DNA from: Siphonodentalium dalli
Lineage: Eukaryota > Mollusca > Scaphopoda > Gadilida > Siphonodentaliidae
Length of the DNA: 64,000 nucleotides
Direction: 5' to 3'
Assembly: GCA_032622095.1 (NCBI GenBank)
Contig: CP136064.1
Coordinates: forward strand, 190,451,794 to 190,515,793
Shown: one piece after another, positions 36,244 through 48,211 of the stretch
Numbering within the stretch: position 1 is the first letter of the stretch
Layout: the number at the start of each line of letters is the position of its first letter
Made by a program: the position numbers and the translations under genes
Notes under the pieces: generated by a model
The model's input: the letters and a program-made list of their open reading frames with translations, nothing else
What the model was told of the DNA's origin: nothing
The model's database searches: none

Positions 36244-37012
36244 AGGAAGGCGAATTTTGTTACAATATCTTGCACTATATTTCATCAAAGGCGGATTTTG
36301 GTAAATTTTTGCCCCATTCAATCTCATACAAAATTTCTAGCACTCGATCTATTTTATCAGAGGCTGCTTTTTGGTAATGTTTTGCACTATTCAAATCTCG
36401 CACAAAATCCCATGTGTACATTGTCCTGTATTTTTTATAATTTGTTTTATATATCAGTTCGTTTCATCCCATATTTTAGTTGCGAGAGGTAGCGTCTGTT
36501 TCATAGCATCACCCATAGAGACAATTTGACGTCACAGACATGATGCACCAGTCGTTCGCAATATGGACACCCAATAATTTTGTTGGTTGTTTGATTACAG
36601 CATGTTCAAGATCGGAATTGGGATCATCAATGTCGGTCTCGGAATATTGTTAAATGGACACAACTCGTTTAAACCTCAAACAGTACGTATACCTAATATG
36701 GAAGTCGGAACAATGCAGGTCGATAAATACACGAAACACCGTTATACTCTAAAAATAATCTTACCGAAATCACATTAATTTGACAGCTGTTTTCATTTAT
36801 TTTTTCTCACAGATTGAGACAAACGCTCTGTATTCGTACCGTATAAGGAATATATAAACAATAAACGCTCGATCTTTATTGTCTCGTGCTGATTAATTTT
36901 CCGAAAACAATATGACTTGAATAAGTCACGACATATGTATACATTTCATGTATTTCTCGACACATTTTGACCCCCGAACCGGGCCTGACGAGGAGGGTAT
37001 ATTATTTGGCCT

Positions 37013-37084
37013 GGGGATGTAGCTCAGTGGTAGAGCGTTCGCTTTGCATGTGAAAGGCCCCGGGTTCGATCCCCGGCATCTCCA
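37013..37084 (+). tRNA. tRNA-Ala-UGC: tRNA-Ala (UGC), unit 24, product of recombination between the two UGC genes
   Basis: The 5' flank ('tatttggcct') belongs to the second tRNA of the unit and the 3' flank ('agaaaaactttt') to the third. The ~314 bp between them, including one gene's worth of tRNA, is missing. The resulting gene is a perfect 72-nt consensus UGC. The unit therefore has two tRNA loci and is 1,608 bp long. Confidence 0.93.
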
Positions 37085-37140
37085 AGAAAAACTTTTGCAC
37101 GAAAGTTAAAATTCGATCATGACGTTTTTGGTGATATTAA

Positions 37141-37549
37141 GGGGGAGGTCAAGTGAAAAATTTTGAATAGGGATTTCCATGGAAATCTCCGGAGCAACAG
37201 TTACAGAGTTGCATATACTTCTGAGTGGGACTTGATGTGGTATTGGAAACAACAGGTATTTATCTGGCGGTTCAGCTTGGTAAATTATAAAATTTTGCAA
37301 CAGATATATTTTTGAGAATTTTTTTCGGGAATTACATCACTTGACCTACATTTGAAAAATCAAAATAAAATTCAAAAATAAATACACCAACATTATAACG
37401 GAACAAGTTCAAAGCGGACAAGCCAGATAAATACCTGTTGTTTCCAATACCACATCAATTCACACATAGAATTATGTGGAACTCTGTAACTTTTGCTCCG
37501 CAGATTTGCATGGAAATCCTCATTCAATATTGTTCACTTGACATCCCCC
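37141..37549. mobile_element. TTAA inverted-repeat element, copy 4
   Basis: Flanked by TTAA at 37,137-37,140 and 37,550-37,553. Right arm reads 'gtaacttttgctcc' instead of 'gtaacctttgctcc', as in copy 8. Confidence 0.87.
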
Positions 37550-37779
37550 TTAATGGATGTAAATAATAGAAACAGCTTTCCCCATCGTTTTTCCACGTGA
37601 AATCACGAAAACGAAAAAATTACATTTCTGTATGCTCCGATGCTCCGTGGTATTGTGTCCTTATATTGCAGTGTAATTTCTATCATTTTATATTGAGATA
37701 AACATACTTCTTTTATTCGTGGGAAATCAAAGGATTTATTATTTGTCAACAATAATATGGCCTTGCAATTTTACGGGCC

Positions 37780-37851
37780 GGGGATGTAGATCAGTGGTAG
37801 AGCGTTCGCTTCGCATGTGAAATGCCCCGGGTTTAATCCCCGACATCTCCA
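37780..37851 (+). pseudogene. tRNA-Ala (CGC) pseudogene, unit 25
   Basis: C11A, C56T and G65A plus a G-to-T change in the variable region (aaatgcc for aaaggcc). Anticodon arm is intact. Confidence 0.85.
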
Positions 37852-38619
37852 AGGAAGGCGAATTTTGTTACAATATCTTGCACTATATTTCATCAATGGC
37901 GGATTTTGGTAAATTTTTGCCCCATTCAATCTCATACAAAATTTCTAGCACTCGATCTATTTTATCAGAGGCTGCTTTTGGTAATGTTTTGCACTATTCA
38001 AATCTCGCACAAAATCCCATGTGTACATTGTCCTGTATTTTTTATAATTTGTTTTATATATCAGTTCGTTTCATCCCATATTTTAGTTGCGAGAGGTAGC
38101 GTCTGTTTCATAGCATCACCCATAGAGACAATTTGACGTCACAGACATGATGCACCAGTCGTTCGCAATATGGACACCCAATAATTTAGTTGGTTGTTTG
38201 ATTACAGCATGTTCAAGATCGGAATTGGGATCATCAATGTCGGTCTCGGAATATTGTTAAATGGACACAACTCGTTTAAACCTCAAACAGTACGTATACC
38301 TTATATGGAAGTCGGAACAATGCAGGTCGATAAATACACGAAACACCGTTATACTCTAAAAATAATCTTACCCAAATCACATTAATTTGACAGCTGTTTT
38401 CATTTATTTTTTCTCACAGATTGAGACAAACGCTCTTTATTCGTACCGTATAAGGAATATATGAACAATAAACGCTCGATCTTTATTGTCTCGTGCTGAT
38501 TAATTTTCCGAAAACAATATGACTTGAATAAGTCACGACATATGTATACATTTCATGTATTTCTCGACACATTTTGACCCCCGAACCGGGCCTGACGAGG
38601 AGGGTATATTATTTGGCCT

Positions 38620-38691
38620 GGGGATGTAGCTCAGTGGTAGAGCGTTCGCTTTGCATGTGAAAGGCCCCGGGTTCGATCCCCGGCATCTCCA
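38620..38691 (+). tRNA. tRNA-Ala-UGC: tRNA-Ala (UGC), unit 25 second gene
   Basis: Consensus cloverleaf. Confidence 0.93.
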
Positions 38692-38933
38692 GAACAGTGC
38701 TTTCTTTTTATTTGTATGTATCAAGTTTTAATTGCACATGCCGCTGTTATGACTGACTCTCGTGATTTCATATATACTGGAAAGTCACGATTTGTGAATC
38801 GAAACTTTCCGTCCTATATGCATAGCTATTAAATCACAACAAAGCAAATTTACCACTTCATCTGACTTCTCATCGAATAATAAATAGCTGTCTAATGTAG
38901 TGTCCAAACATTGACGGACAAATTCTATCAGTT

Positions 38934-39005
38934 GGGGATGTAGCTCAGTGGTAGAGCGTTCGCTTTGCATGTGAAAGGCCCCGGGTTCGATCCCCGGCAT
39001 CTCCA
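38934..39005 (+). tRNA. tRNA-Ala-UGC: tRNA-Ala (UGC), unit 25 third gene
   Basis: Consensus cloverleaf. Confidence 0.93.
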
Positions 39006-39061
39006 AGAAAAACTTTTGCACGAAAGTTAAAATTCGATCATGACGGTTTTGGTGATATTAA

Positions 39062-39470
39062 GGGGGAGGTCAAGTGAAAAATTTTGAATAGGGATTTCCA
39101 TGGAAATCTCCGGAGCAACAGTTACAGAGTTGCATATACTTCTGAGTGGGACTTGATGTGGTATTGGAAACAACAGGTATTTATCTGGCGGTTCAGCTTG
39201 GTAAATTATAAAATTTTGCAACAGATATATTTTTGAGAATTTTTTTCGGGAATTACATCACTTGACCTACATTTGAAAAATCAAAATAAAATTCAAAAAT
39301 AAATACACCAACATTATAACGGAACAAGTTCAAAGCGGACAAGCCAGATAAATACCTGTTGTTTCCAATACCACATCAATTCACACATAGAATTATGTGG
39401 AACTCTGTAACCTTTGCTCCGCAGATTTGCATGGAAATCCTCATTCAATATTGTTCACTTGACATCCCCC
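39062..39470. mobile_element. TTAA inverted-repeat element, copy 5
   Basis: Flanked by TTAA at 39,058-39,061 and 39,471-39,474; near-consensus copy. Confidence 0.87.
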
Positions 39471-39700
39471 TTAATGGATGTAAATAATAGAAACAGCTTT
39501 CCCCATCGTTTTTCCACGTGAAATCACGAAAACGAAAAAATTACTTTCCTGTATGCTCCGATGCTCCGTGGTATTGTGTCCTTATATTGCAGTGTAATTT
39601 CTATCATTTTATATTGAGATAAACATACTTCTTTTATTCGTGGGAAATCAAAGGATTTATTATTTGTCAACAATAATATGGCCTTGCAATTTTACGGGCC

Positions 39701-39767
39701 GGGGATGTAGATCAGTGGTAGAGCGTTCGCATGTGAAAGGCCCCGGGTTTAATCCCCGACATCTCCA
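39701..39767 (+). pseudogene. tRNA-Ala (CGC) pseudogene with 5-nt anticodon-arm deletion, unit 26
   Basis: In addition to C11A, C56T and G65A, one of two adjacent TTCGC repeats (5' anticodon stem and loop) is gone, leaving 67 nt and no normal anticodon arm. Slippage between the direct repeats explains it. Confidence 0.9.
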
Positions 39768-40538
39768 AGGAAGGCGAATTTTGTTACAATATCTTGCACT
39801 ATATTTCATCAATGGCGGATTTTGGTAAATTTTTGCCCCATTCAATCTCATACAAAATTTCTAGCACTCGATCTATTTTATCAGAGGCTGCTTTTGGTAA
39901 TGTTTTGCACTATTCAAATCTCGCACAAAATCCCATGTGTACATTGTCCTGTATTTTTTATAATTTGTTTTATATATCAGTTCGTTTCATCCCATATTTT
40001 AGTTGCGAGAGGTAGCGTCTGTTTCATAGCATCACCCATAGAGACAATTTGACGTCACAGACATGATGCACCAGTCGTTCGCAATATGGACACCCAATAA
40101 TTTAGTTGGTTGTTTGATTACAGCATGTTCAAGATCGGAATTGGGATCATCAATGTCGGTCTCGGAATATTGTTAAATGGACACAACTCGTTTAAACCTC
40201 AAACAGTACGTATACCTAATATGGAAGTCGGAACAATGCAGGTCGATAAATACACGAAACACCGTTATACTCTAAAAATAATCTTACCGAAATCACATTA
40301 ATTTGACAGCTGTTTTCATTTATTTTTTCTCACAGATTGAGACAAACGCTCTTTATTCGTACCGTATAAGGAATATATAAACAATAAACGCTCGATCTTT
40401 ATTGTCTCGTGCTGATTAATTTTCCGAAAACAATATGACTTGAATAAGTCACGACATGATATGTATACATTTCATGTATTTCTCGACACATTTTGACCCC
40501 CGAACCGGGCCTGACGAGGAGGGTATATTATTTGGCCT

Positions 40539-40610
40539 GGGGATGTAGCTCAGTGGTAGAGCGTTCGCTTTGCATGTGAAAGGCCCCGGGTTCGATCCCC
40601 GGCATCTCCA
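40539..40610 (+). tRNA. tRNA-Ala-UGC: tRNA-Ala (UGC), unit 26 second gene
   Basis: Consensus cloverleaf. Confidence 0.93.
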
Positions 40611-40852
40611 GAACAGTGCTTTCTTTTTATTTGTATGTATCAAGTTTTAATTGCACATGCCGCTGTTATGACTGACTCTCGTGATTTCATATATACTGGA
40701 AAGTCACGATTTGTGAATCGAAACTTTCCGTCCTATATGCATAGCTATTAAATCACAACAAAGCAAATTTACCACTTCATCTGACTTCTCATCGAATAAT
40801 AAATAGCTGTCTAATGTAGTGTCCAAACATTGACGGACAAATTCTATCAGTT

Positions 40853-40924
40853 GGGGATGTAGCTCAGTGGTAGAGCGTTCGCTTTGCATGTGAAAGGCCC
40901 CGGGTTCGATCCCCGGCATCTCCA
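40853..40924 (+). tRNA. tRNA-Ala-UGC: tRNA-Ala (UGC), unit 26 third gene
   Basis: Consensus cloverleaf. Confidence 0.93.
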
Positions 40925-40980
40925 AGAAAAACTTTTGCACGAAAGTTAAAATTCGATCATGACGGTTTTGGTGATATTAA

Positions 40981-41390
40981 GGGGAGGTCAAGTGAAAAAT
41001 TTTGAATAGGGATATTTCCATGGAAATCTCCGGAGCAACAGTTACAGAGTTGCATATACTTCTGAGTGGGACTTGATGTGGTATTGGAAACAACATGTAT
41101 TTATCTGGCGGTTCAGCTTGGTAAATTATAAAATTTTGCAACAGATATATTTTTGAGAATTTTTTTCGGGAATTACATCACTTGACCTACATTTGAAAAA
41201 TCAAAATAAAATTCAAAAATAAATACACCAACATTATAACGGAACAAGTTCAAAGCGGACAAGCCAGATAAATACCTGTTGTTTCCAATACCACATCAAT
41301 TCACACATAGAATTATGTGGAACTCTGTAACCTTTGCTCCGCAGATTTGCATGGAAATCCTCATTCAATATTGTTCACTTGACATCCCCC
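40981..41390. mobile_element. TTAA inverted-repeat element, copy 6
   Basis: Flanked by TTAA at 40,977-40,980 and 41,391-41,394; higher-order duplicate of copy 2. Confidence 0.87.
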
Positions 41391-41620
41391 TTAATGGATG
41401 TAAATAATAGAAACAGCTTTCCCCATCGTTTTTCCACGTGAAATCACGAAAACGAAAAAATTACTTTTCTGTATGCTCCGATGCTCCGTGCTATTGTGTC
41501 CTTATATTGCAGTGTAATTTCTATCATTTTATATTGAGATAAACATACTTCTTTTATTCGTGGGAAATCAAAGGATTTATTATTTGTCAACAATAATATG
41601 GCCTTGCAATTTTACGGGCC

Positions 41621-41692
41621 GGGGATGTAGATCAGTGGTAGAGCGCTCGCTTCGCACGTGAAAGGCCCCGGGTTTAATCCCCGACATCTCCA
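41621..41692 (+). pseudogene. tRNA-Ala (CGC) pseudogene, unit 27
   Basis: Duplicate of the unit 23 pseudogene, with the same five changes. Confidence 0.87.
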
Positions 41693-42461
41693 AGGAAGGC
41701 GAATTTTGTTACAATATCTTGCACTATATTTCATCAATGGCGGATTTTGGTAAATTTTTGCCCCATTCAATCTCATACAAAATTTCTAGCACTCGATCTA
41801 TTTTATCAGAGGCTGCTTTTTGGTAATGTTTTGCACTATTCAAATCTCGCACAAAATCCCATGTGTACATTGTCCTGTATTTTTTATAATTTGTTTTATA
41901 TATCAGTTCGTTTCATCCCATATTTTAGTTGCGAGAGGTAGCGTCTGTTTCATAGCATCACCCATAGAGACAATTTGACGTCACAGACATGATGCACCAG
42001 TCGTTCGCAATATGGACACCCAATAATTTTGTTGGTTGTTTGATTACAGCATGTTCAAGATCGGAATTGGGATCATCAATGTCGGTCTCGGAATATTGTT
42101 AAATGGACACAACTCGTTTAAACCTCAAACAGTACGTATACCTAATATGGAAGTCGGAACAATGCAGGTCGATAAATACACGAAACACCGTTATACTCTA
42201 AAAATAATCTTACCCAAATCACATTAATTTGACAGCTGTTTTCATTTATTTTTTCTCACAGATTGAGACAAACGCTCTTTATTCGTACCGTATAAGGAAT
42301 ATATAAACAATAAACGCTCGATCTTTATTGTCTCGTGCTGATTAATTTTCCGAAAACAATATGACTTGAATAAGTCACGACATATGTATACATTTCATGT
42401 ATTTCTCGACACATTTTGACCCCCGAACCGGGCCTGACGAGGAGGGTATATTATTTGGCCT

Positions 42462-42533
42462 GGGGATGTAGCTCAGTGGTAGATCGTTCGCTTTGCACGT
42501 GAAAGGCCCCGGGTTCGATCCCCGGCATCTCCA
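42462..42533 (+). tRNA. tRNA-Ala-UGC: tRNA-Ala (UGC), unit 27 second gene, D-stem variant
   Basis: Duplicate of the unit 23 copy, with G24T and T38C. Confidence 0.75.
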
Positions 42534-42775
42534 GAACAGTGCTTTCTTTTTATGTGTATGTATCAAGTTTTAATTGCACATGCCGCTGTTATGACTGACT
42601 CTCGTGATTTCATATATACTGGAAAGTCACGATTTGTGAATCGAAACTTTCCGTCCTATATGCATAGCTATTAAATCACAACAAAGCAAATTTACCACTT
42701 CATCTGACTTCTCATCGAATAATAAATAGCTGTCTAATGTAGTGTCCAAACATTGACGGACAAATGCTATCAGTT

Positions 42776-42847
42776 GGGGATGTAGCTCAGTGGTAGAGCG
42801 TTCGCTTTGCATGTGAAAGGCCCCGGGTTCGATCCCTGGCATCTCCA
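42776..42847 (+). tRNA. tRNA-Ala-UGC: tRNA-Ala (UGC), unit 27 third gene
   Basis: Carries C63T (G-U in the T stem), like its unit 23 counterpart. Confidence 0.88.
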
Positions 42848-42903
42848 AGAAAAACTTTTGCACGAAAGTTAAAATTCGATCATGACGGTTTTGGTGATAT
42901 TAA

Positions 42904-43311
42904 GGGGGAGGTCAAGTGAAAATTTTTGAATAGGGATTTCCATGGAAATCTCCGGAGCAACAGTTACAGAGTTGCATATACTTCTGAGTGGGACTTGAAT
43001 TGGTATTGGAAACAACAGGTATTTATCTGGCGGTTCAGCTTGGTAAATTATAAAATTTTGCAACAGATATATTTTTGAGAATTTTTTTCGGGAATTACAT
43101 CACTTGACCTACATTTGAAAAATCAAAATAAAAATCAAAAATAAATACACCAACATTATAACGGAACAAGTTAAAGCGGACAAGCCAGATAAATACCTGT
43201 TGTTTCCAATACCACATCAATTCACACATAGAATTATGTGGAACTCTGTAACCTTTGCTCCGCAGATTTGCATGGAAATCCTCATTCAATATTGTTCACT
43301 TGACATCCCCC
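42904..43311. mobile_element. TTAA inverted-repeat element, copy 7
   Basis: Flanked by TTAA at 42,900-42,903 and 43,312-43,315; duplicate of copy 3. Confidence 0.87.
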
Positions 43312-43541
43312 TTAATGGATGTAAATAATAGAAACAGCTTTCCCCATCGTTTTTCCACGTGAAATCACGAAAACGAAAAAATTACTTTTCTGTATGCTCC
43401 GATGCTCCGTGGTATTGTGTCCTTATATTGCAGTGTAATTTCTATCATTTTATATTGAGATAAACATACTTCTTTTATTCGTGGGAAATCAAAGGATTTA
43501 TTATTTGTCAACAATAATATGGCCTTGCAATTTTACGGGCC

Positions 43542-43613
43542 GGGGATGTAGATCAGTGGTAGAGCGCTCGCTTCGCACGTGAAAGGCCCCGGGTTTAATC
43601 CCCGACATCTCCA
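43542..43613 (+). pseudogene. tRNA-Ala (CGC) pseudogene, unit 28
   Basis: Duplicate of the unit 24 pseudogene. Confidence 0.87.
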
Positions 43614-44382
43614 AGGAAGGCGAATTTTGTTACAATATCTTGCACTATATTTCATCAATGGCGGATTTTGGTAAATTTTTGCCCCATTCAATCTCATACA
43701 AAATTTCTAGCACTCGATCTATTTTATCAGAGGCTGCTTTTTGGTAATGTTTTGCACTATTCAAATCTCGCACAAAATCCCATGTGTACATTGTCCTGTA
43801 TTTTTTATAATTTGTTTTATATATCAGTTCGTTTCATCCCATATTTTAGTTGCGAGAGGTAGCGTCTGTTTCATAGCATCACCCATAGAGACAATTTGAC
43901 GTCACAGACATGATGCACCAGTCGTTCGCAATATGGACACCCAATAATTTTGTTGGTTGTTTGATTACAGCATGTTCAAGATCGGAATTGGGATCATCAA
44001 TGTCGGTCTCGGAATATTGTTAAATGGACACAACTCGTTTAAACCTCAAACAGTACGTATACCTAATATGGAAGTCGGAACAATGCAGGTCGATAAATAC
44101 ACGAAACACCGTTATACTCTAAAAATAATCTTACCGAAATCACATTAATTTGACAGCTGTTTTCATTTATTTTTTCTCACAGATTGAGACAAACGCTCTG
44201 TATTCGTACCGTATAAGGAATATATAAACAATAAACGCTCGATCTTTATTGTCTCGTGCTGATTAATTTTCCGAAAACAATATGACTTGAATAAGTCACG
44301 ACATATGTATACATTTCATGTATTTCTCGACACATTTTGACCCCCGAACCGGGCCTGACGAGGAGGGTATATTATTTGGCCT

Positions 44383-44454
44383 GGGGATGTAGCTCAGTGG
44401 TAGAGCGTTCGCTTTGCATGTGAAAGGCCCCGGGTTCGATCCCCGGCATCTCCA
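44383..44454 (+). tRNA. tRNA-Ala-UGC: tRNA-Ala (UGC), unit 28, recombinant single UGC gene
   Basis: Duplicate of the merged gene of unit 24, with second-gene upstream flank and third-gene downstream flank. Confidence 0.93.
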
Positions 44455-44510
44455 AGAAAAACTTTTGCACGAAAGTTAAAATTCGATCATGACGTTTTTG
44501 GTGATATTAA

Positions 44511-44919
44511 GGGGGAGGTCAAGTGAAAAATTTTGAATAGGGATTTCCATGGAAATCTCCGGAGCAACAGTTACAGAGTTGCATATACTTCTGAGTGGGA
44601 CTTGATGTGGTATTGGAAACAACAGGTATTTATCTGGCGGTTCAGCTTGGTAAATTATAAAATTTTGCAACAGATATATTTTTGAGAATTTTTTTCGGGA
44701 ATTACATCACTTGACCTACATTTGAAAAATCAAAATAAAATTCAAAAATAAATACACCAACATTATAACGGAACAAGTTCAAAGCGGACAAGCCAGATAA
44801 ATACCTGTTGTTTCCAATACCACATCAATTCACACATAGAATTATGTGGAACTCTGTAACTTTTGCTCCGCAGATTTGCATGGAAATCCTCATTCAATAT
44901 TGTTCACTTGACATCCCCC
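44511..44919. mobile_element. TTAA inverted-repeat element, copy 8
   Basis: Flanked by TTAA at 44,507-44,510 and 44,920-44,923; duplicate of copy 4. Confidence 0.87.
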
Positions 44920-45149
44920 TTAATGGATGTAAATAATAGAAACAGCTTTCCCCATCGTTTTTCCACGTGAAATCACGAAAACGAAAAAATTACATTTCTG
45001 TATGCTCCGATGCTCCGTGGTATTGTGTCCTTATATTGCAGTGTAATTTCTATCATTTTATATTGAGATAAACATACTTCTTTTATTCGTGGGAAATCAA
45101 AGGATTTATTATTTGTCAACAATAATATGGCCTTGCAATTTTACGGGCC

Positions 45150-45221
45150 GGGGATGTAGATCAGTGGTAGAGCGTTCGCTTCGCATGTGAAATGCCCCGG
45201 GTTTAATCCCCGACATCTCCA
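45150..45221 (+). pseudogene. tRNA-Ala (CGC) pseudogene, unit 29
   Basis: Duplicate of the unit 25 pseudogene, including the variable-region change. Confidence 0.85.
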
Positions 45222-45989
45222 AGGAAGGCGAATTTTGTTACAATATCTTGCACTATATTTCATCAATGGCGGATTTTGGTAAATTTTTGCCCCATTCAAT
45301 CTCATACAAAATTTCTAGCACTCGATCTATTTTATCAGAGGCTGCTTTTGGTAATGTTTTGCACTATTCAAATCTCGCACAAAATCCCATGTGTACATTG
45401 TCCTGTATTTTTTATAATTTGTTTTATATATCAGTTCGTTTCATCCCATATTTTAGTTGCGAGAGGTAGCGTCTGTTTCATAGCATCACCCATAGAGACA
45501 ATTTGACGTCACAGACATGATGCACCAGTCGTTCGCAATATGGACACCCAATAATTTAGTTGGTTGTTTGATTACAGCATGTTCAAGATCGGAATTGGGA
45601 TCATCAATGTCGGTCTCGGAATATTGTTAAATGGACACAACTCGTTTAAACCTCAAACAGTACGTATACCTTATATGGAAGTCGGAACAATGCAGGTCGA
45701 TAAATACACGAAACACCGTTATACTCTAAAAATAATCTTACCCAAATCACATTAATTTGACAGCTGTTTTCATTTATTTTTTCTCACAGATTGAGACAAA
45801 CGCTCTTTATTCGTACCGTATAAGGAATATATGAACAATAAACGCTCGATCTTTATTGTCTCGTGCTGATTAATTTTCCGAAAACAATATGACTTGAATA
45901 AGTCACGACATATGTATACATTTCATGTATTTCTCGACACATTTTGACCCCCGAACCGGGCCTGACGAGGAGGGTATATTATTTGGCCT

Positions 45990-46061
45990 GGGGATGTAGC
46001 TCAGTGGTAGAGCGTTCGCTTTGCATGTGAAAGGCCCCGGGTTCGATCCCCGGCATCTCCA
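45990..46061 (+). tRNA. tRNA-Ala-UGC: tRNA-Ala (UGC), unit 29 second gene
   Basis: Consensus cloverleaf. Confidence 0.93.
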
Positions 46062-46303
46062 GAACAGTGCTTTCTTTTTATTTGTATGTATCAAGTTTTA
46101 ATTGCACATGCCGCTGTTATGACTGACTCTCGTGATTTCATATATACTGGAAAGTCACGATTTGTGAATCGAAACTTTCCGTCCTATATGCATAGCTATT
46201 AAATCACAACAAAGCAAATTTACCACTTCATCTGACTTCTCATCGAATAATAAATAGCTGTCTAATGTAGTGTCCAAACATTGACGGACAAATTCTATCA
46301 GTT

Positions 46304-46375
46304 GGGGATGTAGCTCAGTGGTAGAGCGTTCGCTTTGCATGTGAAAGGCCCCGGGTTCGATCCCCGGCATCTCCA
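46304..46375 (+). tRNA. tRNA-Ala-UGC: tRNA-Ala (UGC), unit 29 third gene
   Basis: Consensus cloverleaf. Confidence 0.93.
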
Positions 46376-46431
46376 AGAAAAACTTTTGCACGAAAGTTAA
46401 AATTCGATCATGACGGTTTTGGTGATATTAA

Positions 46432-46840
46432 GGGGGAGGTCAAGTGAAAAATTTTGAATAGGGATTTCCATGGAAATCTCCGGAGCAACAGTTACAGAGT
46501 TGCATATACTTCTGAGTGGGACTTGATGTGGTATTGGAAACAACAGGTATTTATCTGGCGGTTCAGCTTGGTAAATTATAAAATTTTGCAACAGATATAT
46601 TTTTGAGAATTTTTTTCGGGAATTACATCACTTGACCTACATTTGAAAAATCAAAATAAAATTCAAAAATAAATACACCAACATTATAACGGAACAAGTT
46701 CAAAGCGGACAAGCCAGATAAATACCTGTTGTTTCCAATACCACATCAATTCACACATAGAATTATGTGGAACTCTGTAACCTTTGCTCCGCAGATTTGC
46801 ATGGAAATCCTCATTCAATATTGTTCACTTGACATCCCCC
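46432..46840. mobile_element. TTAA inverted-repeat element, copy 9 (last)
   Basis: Flanked by TTAA at 46,428-46,431 and 46,841-46,844. No copy follows in unit 30. Confidence 0.87.
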
Positions 46841-47070
46841 TTAATGGATGTAAATAATAGAAACAGCTTTCCCCATCGTTTTTCCACGTGAAATCACGAA
46901 AACGAAAAAATTACTTTCCTGTATGCTCCGATGCTCCGTGGTATTGTGTCCTTATATTGCAGTGTAATTTCTATCATTTTATATTGAGATAAACATACTT
47001 CTTTTATTCGTGGGAAATCAAAGGATTTATTATTTGTCAACAATAATATGGCCTTGCAATTTTACGGGCC

Positions 47071-47137
47071 GGGGATGTAGATCAGTGGTAGAGCGTTCGC
47101 ATGTGAAAGGCCCCGGGTTTAATCCCCGACATCTCCA
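47071..47137 (+). pseudogene. tRNA-Ala (CGC) pseudogene with 5-nt deletion, unit 30
   Basis: Same 67-nt deleted form as unit 26. It places the right end of the higher-order duplication past this gene. Confidence 0.9.
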
Positions 47138-47897
47138 AGGAAGGCGAATTTTGTTACAATATCTTGCACTATATTTCATCAATGGCGGATTTTGGTAAAT
47201 TTTTGCCCCATTCAATCTCATACAAAATTTCTAGCACTCGATCTATTTTATCAGAGGCTGCTTTTGGTAATGTTTTGCACTATTCAAATCTCGCACAAAA
47301 TCCCATGTGTACATTGTCCTGTATTTTTTATAATTTGTTTTATATATCAGTTCGTTTCATCCCATATTTTAGTTGCGAGAGGTAGCGTCTGTTTCATAGC
47401 ATCACCCATAGAGACAATTTGACGTCACAGACATGATGCACCAGTCGTTCGCAATATGGACACCCAATAATTTAGTTGGTTGTTTGATTACAGCATGTTC
47501 AAGATCGGAATTGGGATCATCAATGTCGGTCTCGGAATATTGTTAAATGGACACAACTCGTTTAAACCTCAAACAGTACGTATACCTAATATGGAAGTCG
47601 GAACAATGCAGGTCGATAAATACACGAAACACCGTTATACTCTAAAAATAATCTTACCCAAATCACATTAATTTGACAGCTGTTTTCATTTATTTTTTCT
47701 CACAGATTGAGACAAACGCTCTTTATTCGTACCGTATAAGGAATATATAAACAATAAACGCTCGATCTTTATTGTCTCGTGCTGATTAATTTTCCGAAAA
47801 CATGACTTGAATAAGTCACGACATATGTATACATTTCATGTATTTCTCGACACATTTTGCGAACCGGGCCTGACGAGGAGGGTATATTATTTGGCCT

Positions 47898-47969
47898 GGG
47901 GATGTAGCTCAGTGGTAGAGCGTTCGCTTTGCATGTGAAAGGCCCCGGGTTCGATCCCCGGCATCTCCA
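47898..47969 (+). tRNA. tRNA-Ala-UGC: tRNA-Ala (UGC), unit 30 second gene
   Basis: Consensus cloverleaf. Two short deletions lie just upstream ('gaaaacatgact', 'acattttgcgaacc'). Confidence 0.93.
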
Positions 47970-48211
47970 GAACAGTGCTTTCTTTTTATTTGTATGTATC
48001 AAGTTTTAATTGCACATGCCGCTGTTATGACTGACTCTCGTGATTTCATATATACTGGAAAGTCACGATTTGTGAATCGAAACTTTCCGTCCTATATGCA
48101 TAGCTATTAAATCACAACAAAGCAAATTTACCACTTCATCTGACTTCTCATCGAATAATAAATAGCTGTCTAATGTAGTGTCCAAACATTGACGGACAAA
48201 TTCTATCAGTT

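Larger units (their letters stand above)
32450..39820 (+). repeat. Higher-order block 1 (7,370 bp, four units)
   Basis: Units 22-25 recur as units 26-29 with an exact offset of 7,370 bp, sharing unit-specific marks in order: standard unit, G24T unit, merged-UGC unit, variable-loop-mutant Ala-CGC unit. The left boundary lies between about 32,397 and 32,910. The Ala-CGC of unit 22 lacks the 5-base deletion seen in units 26 and 30, while the following spacer matches. Only a few single-base differences separate the blocks, so the duplication is recent. Confidence 0.85.
39821..47190 (+). repeat. Higher-order block 2 (7,370 bp, copy of block 1)
   Basis: This is the second copy of the four-unit block. 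It carries the same G24T tRNA (42,462), the same merged UGC gene (44,383) and the same variable-loop-mutant Ala-CGC (45,150). The identity ends between about 47,164 and 47,650, where unit 30 departs from unit 26 ('cttaccca' against 'cttaccga'). Several of the differences from block 1 are bases found only in block 1. Confidence 0.85.
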
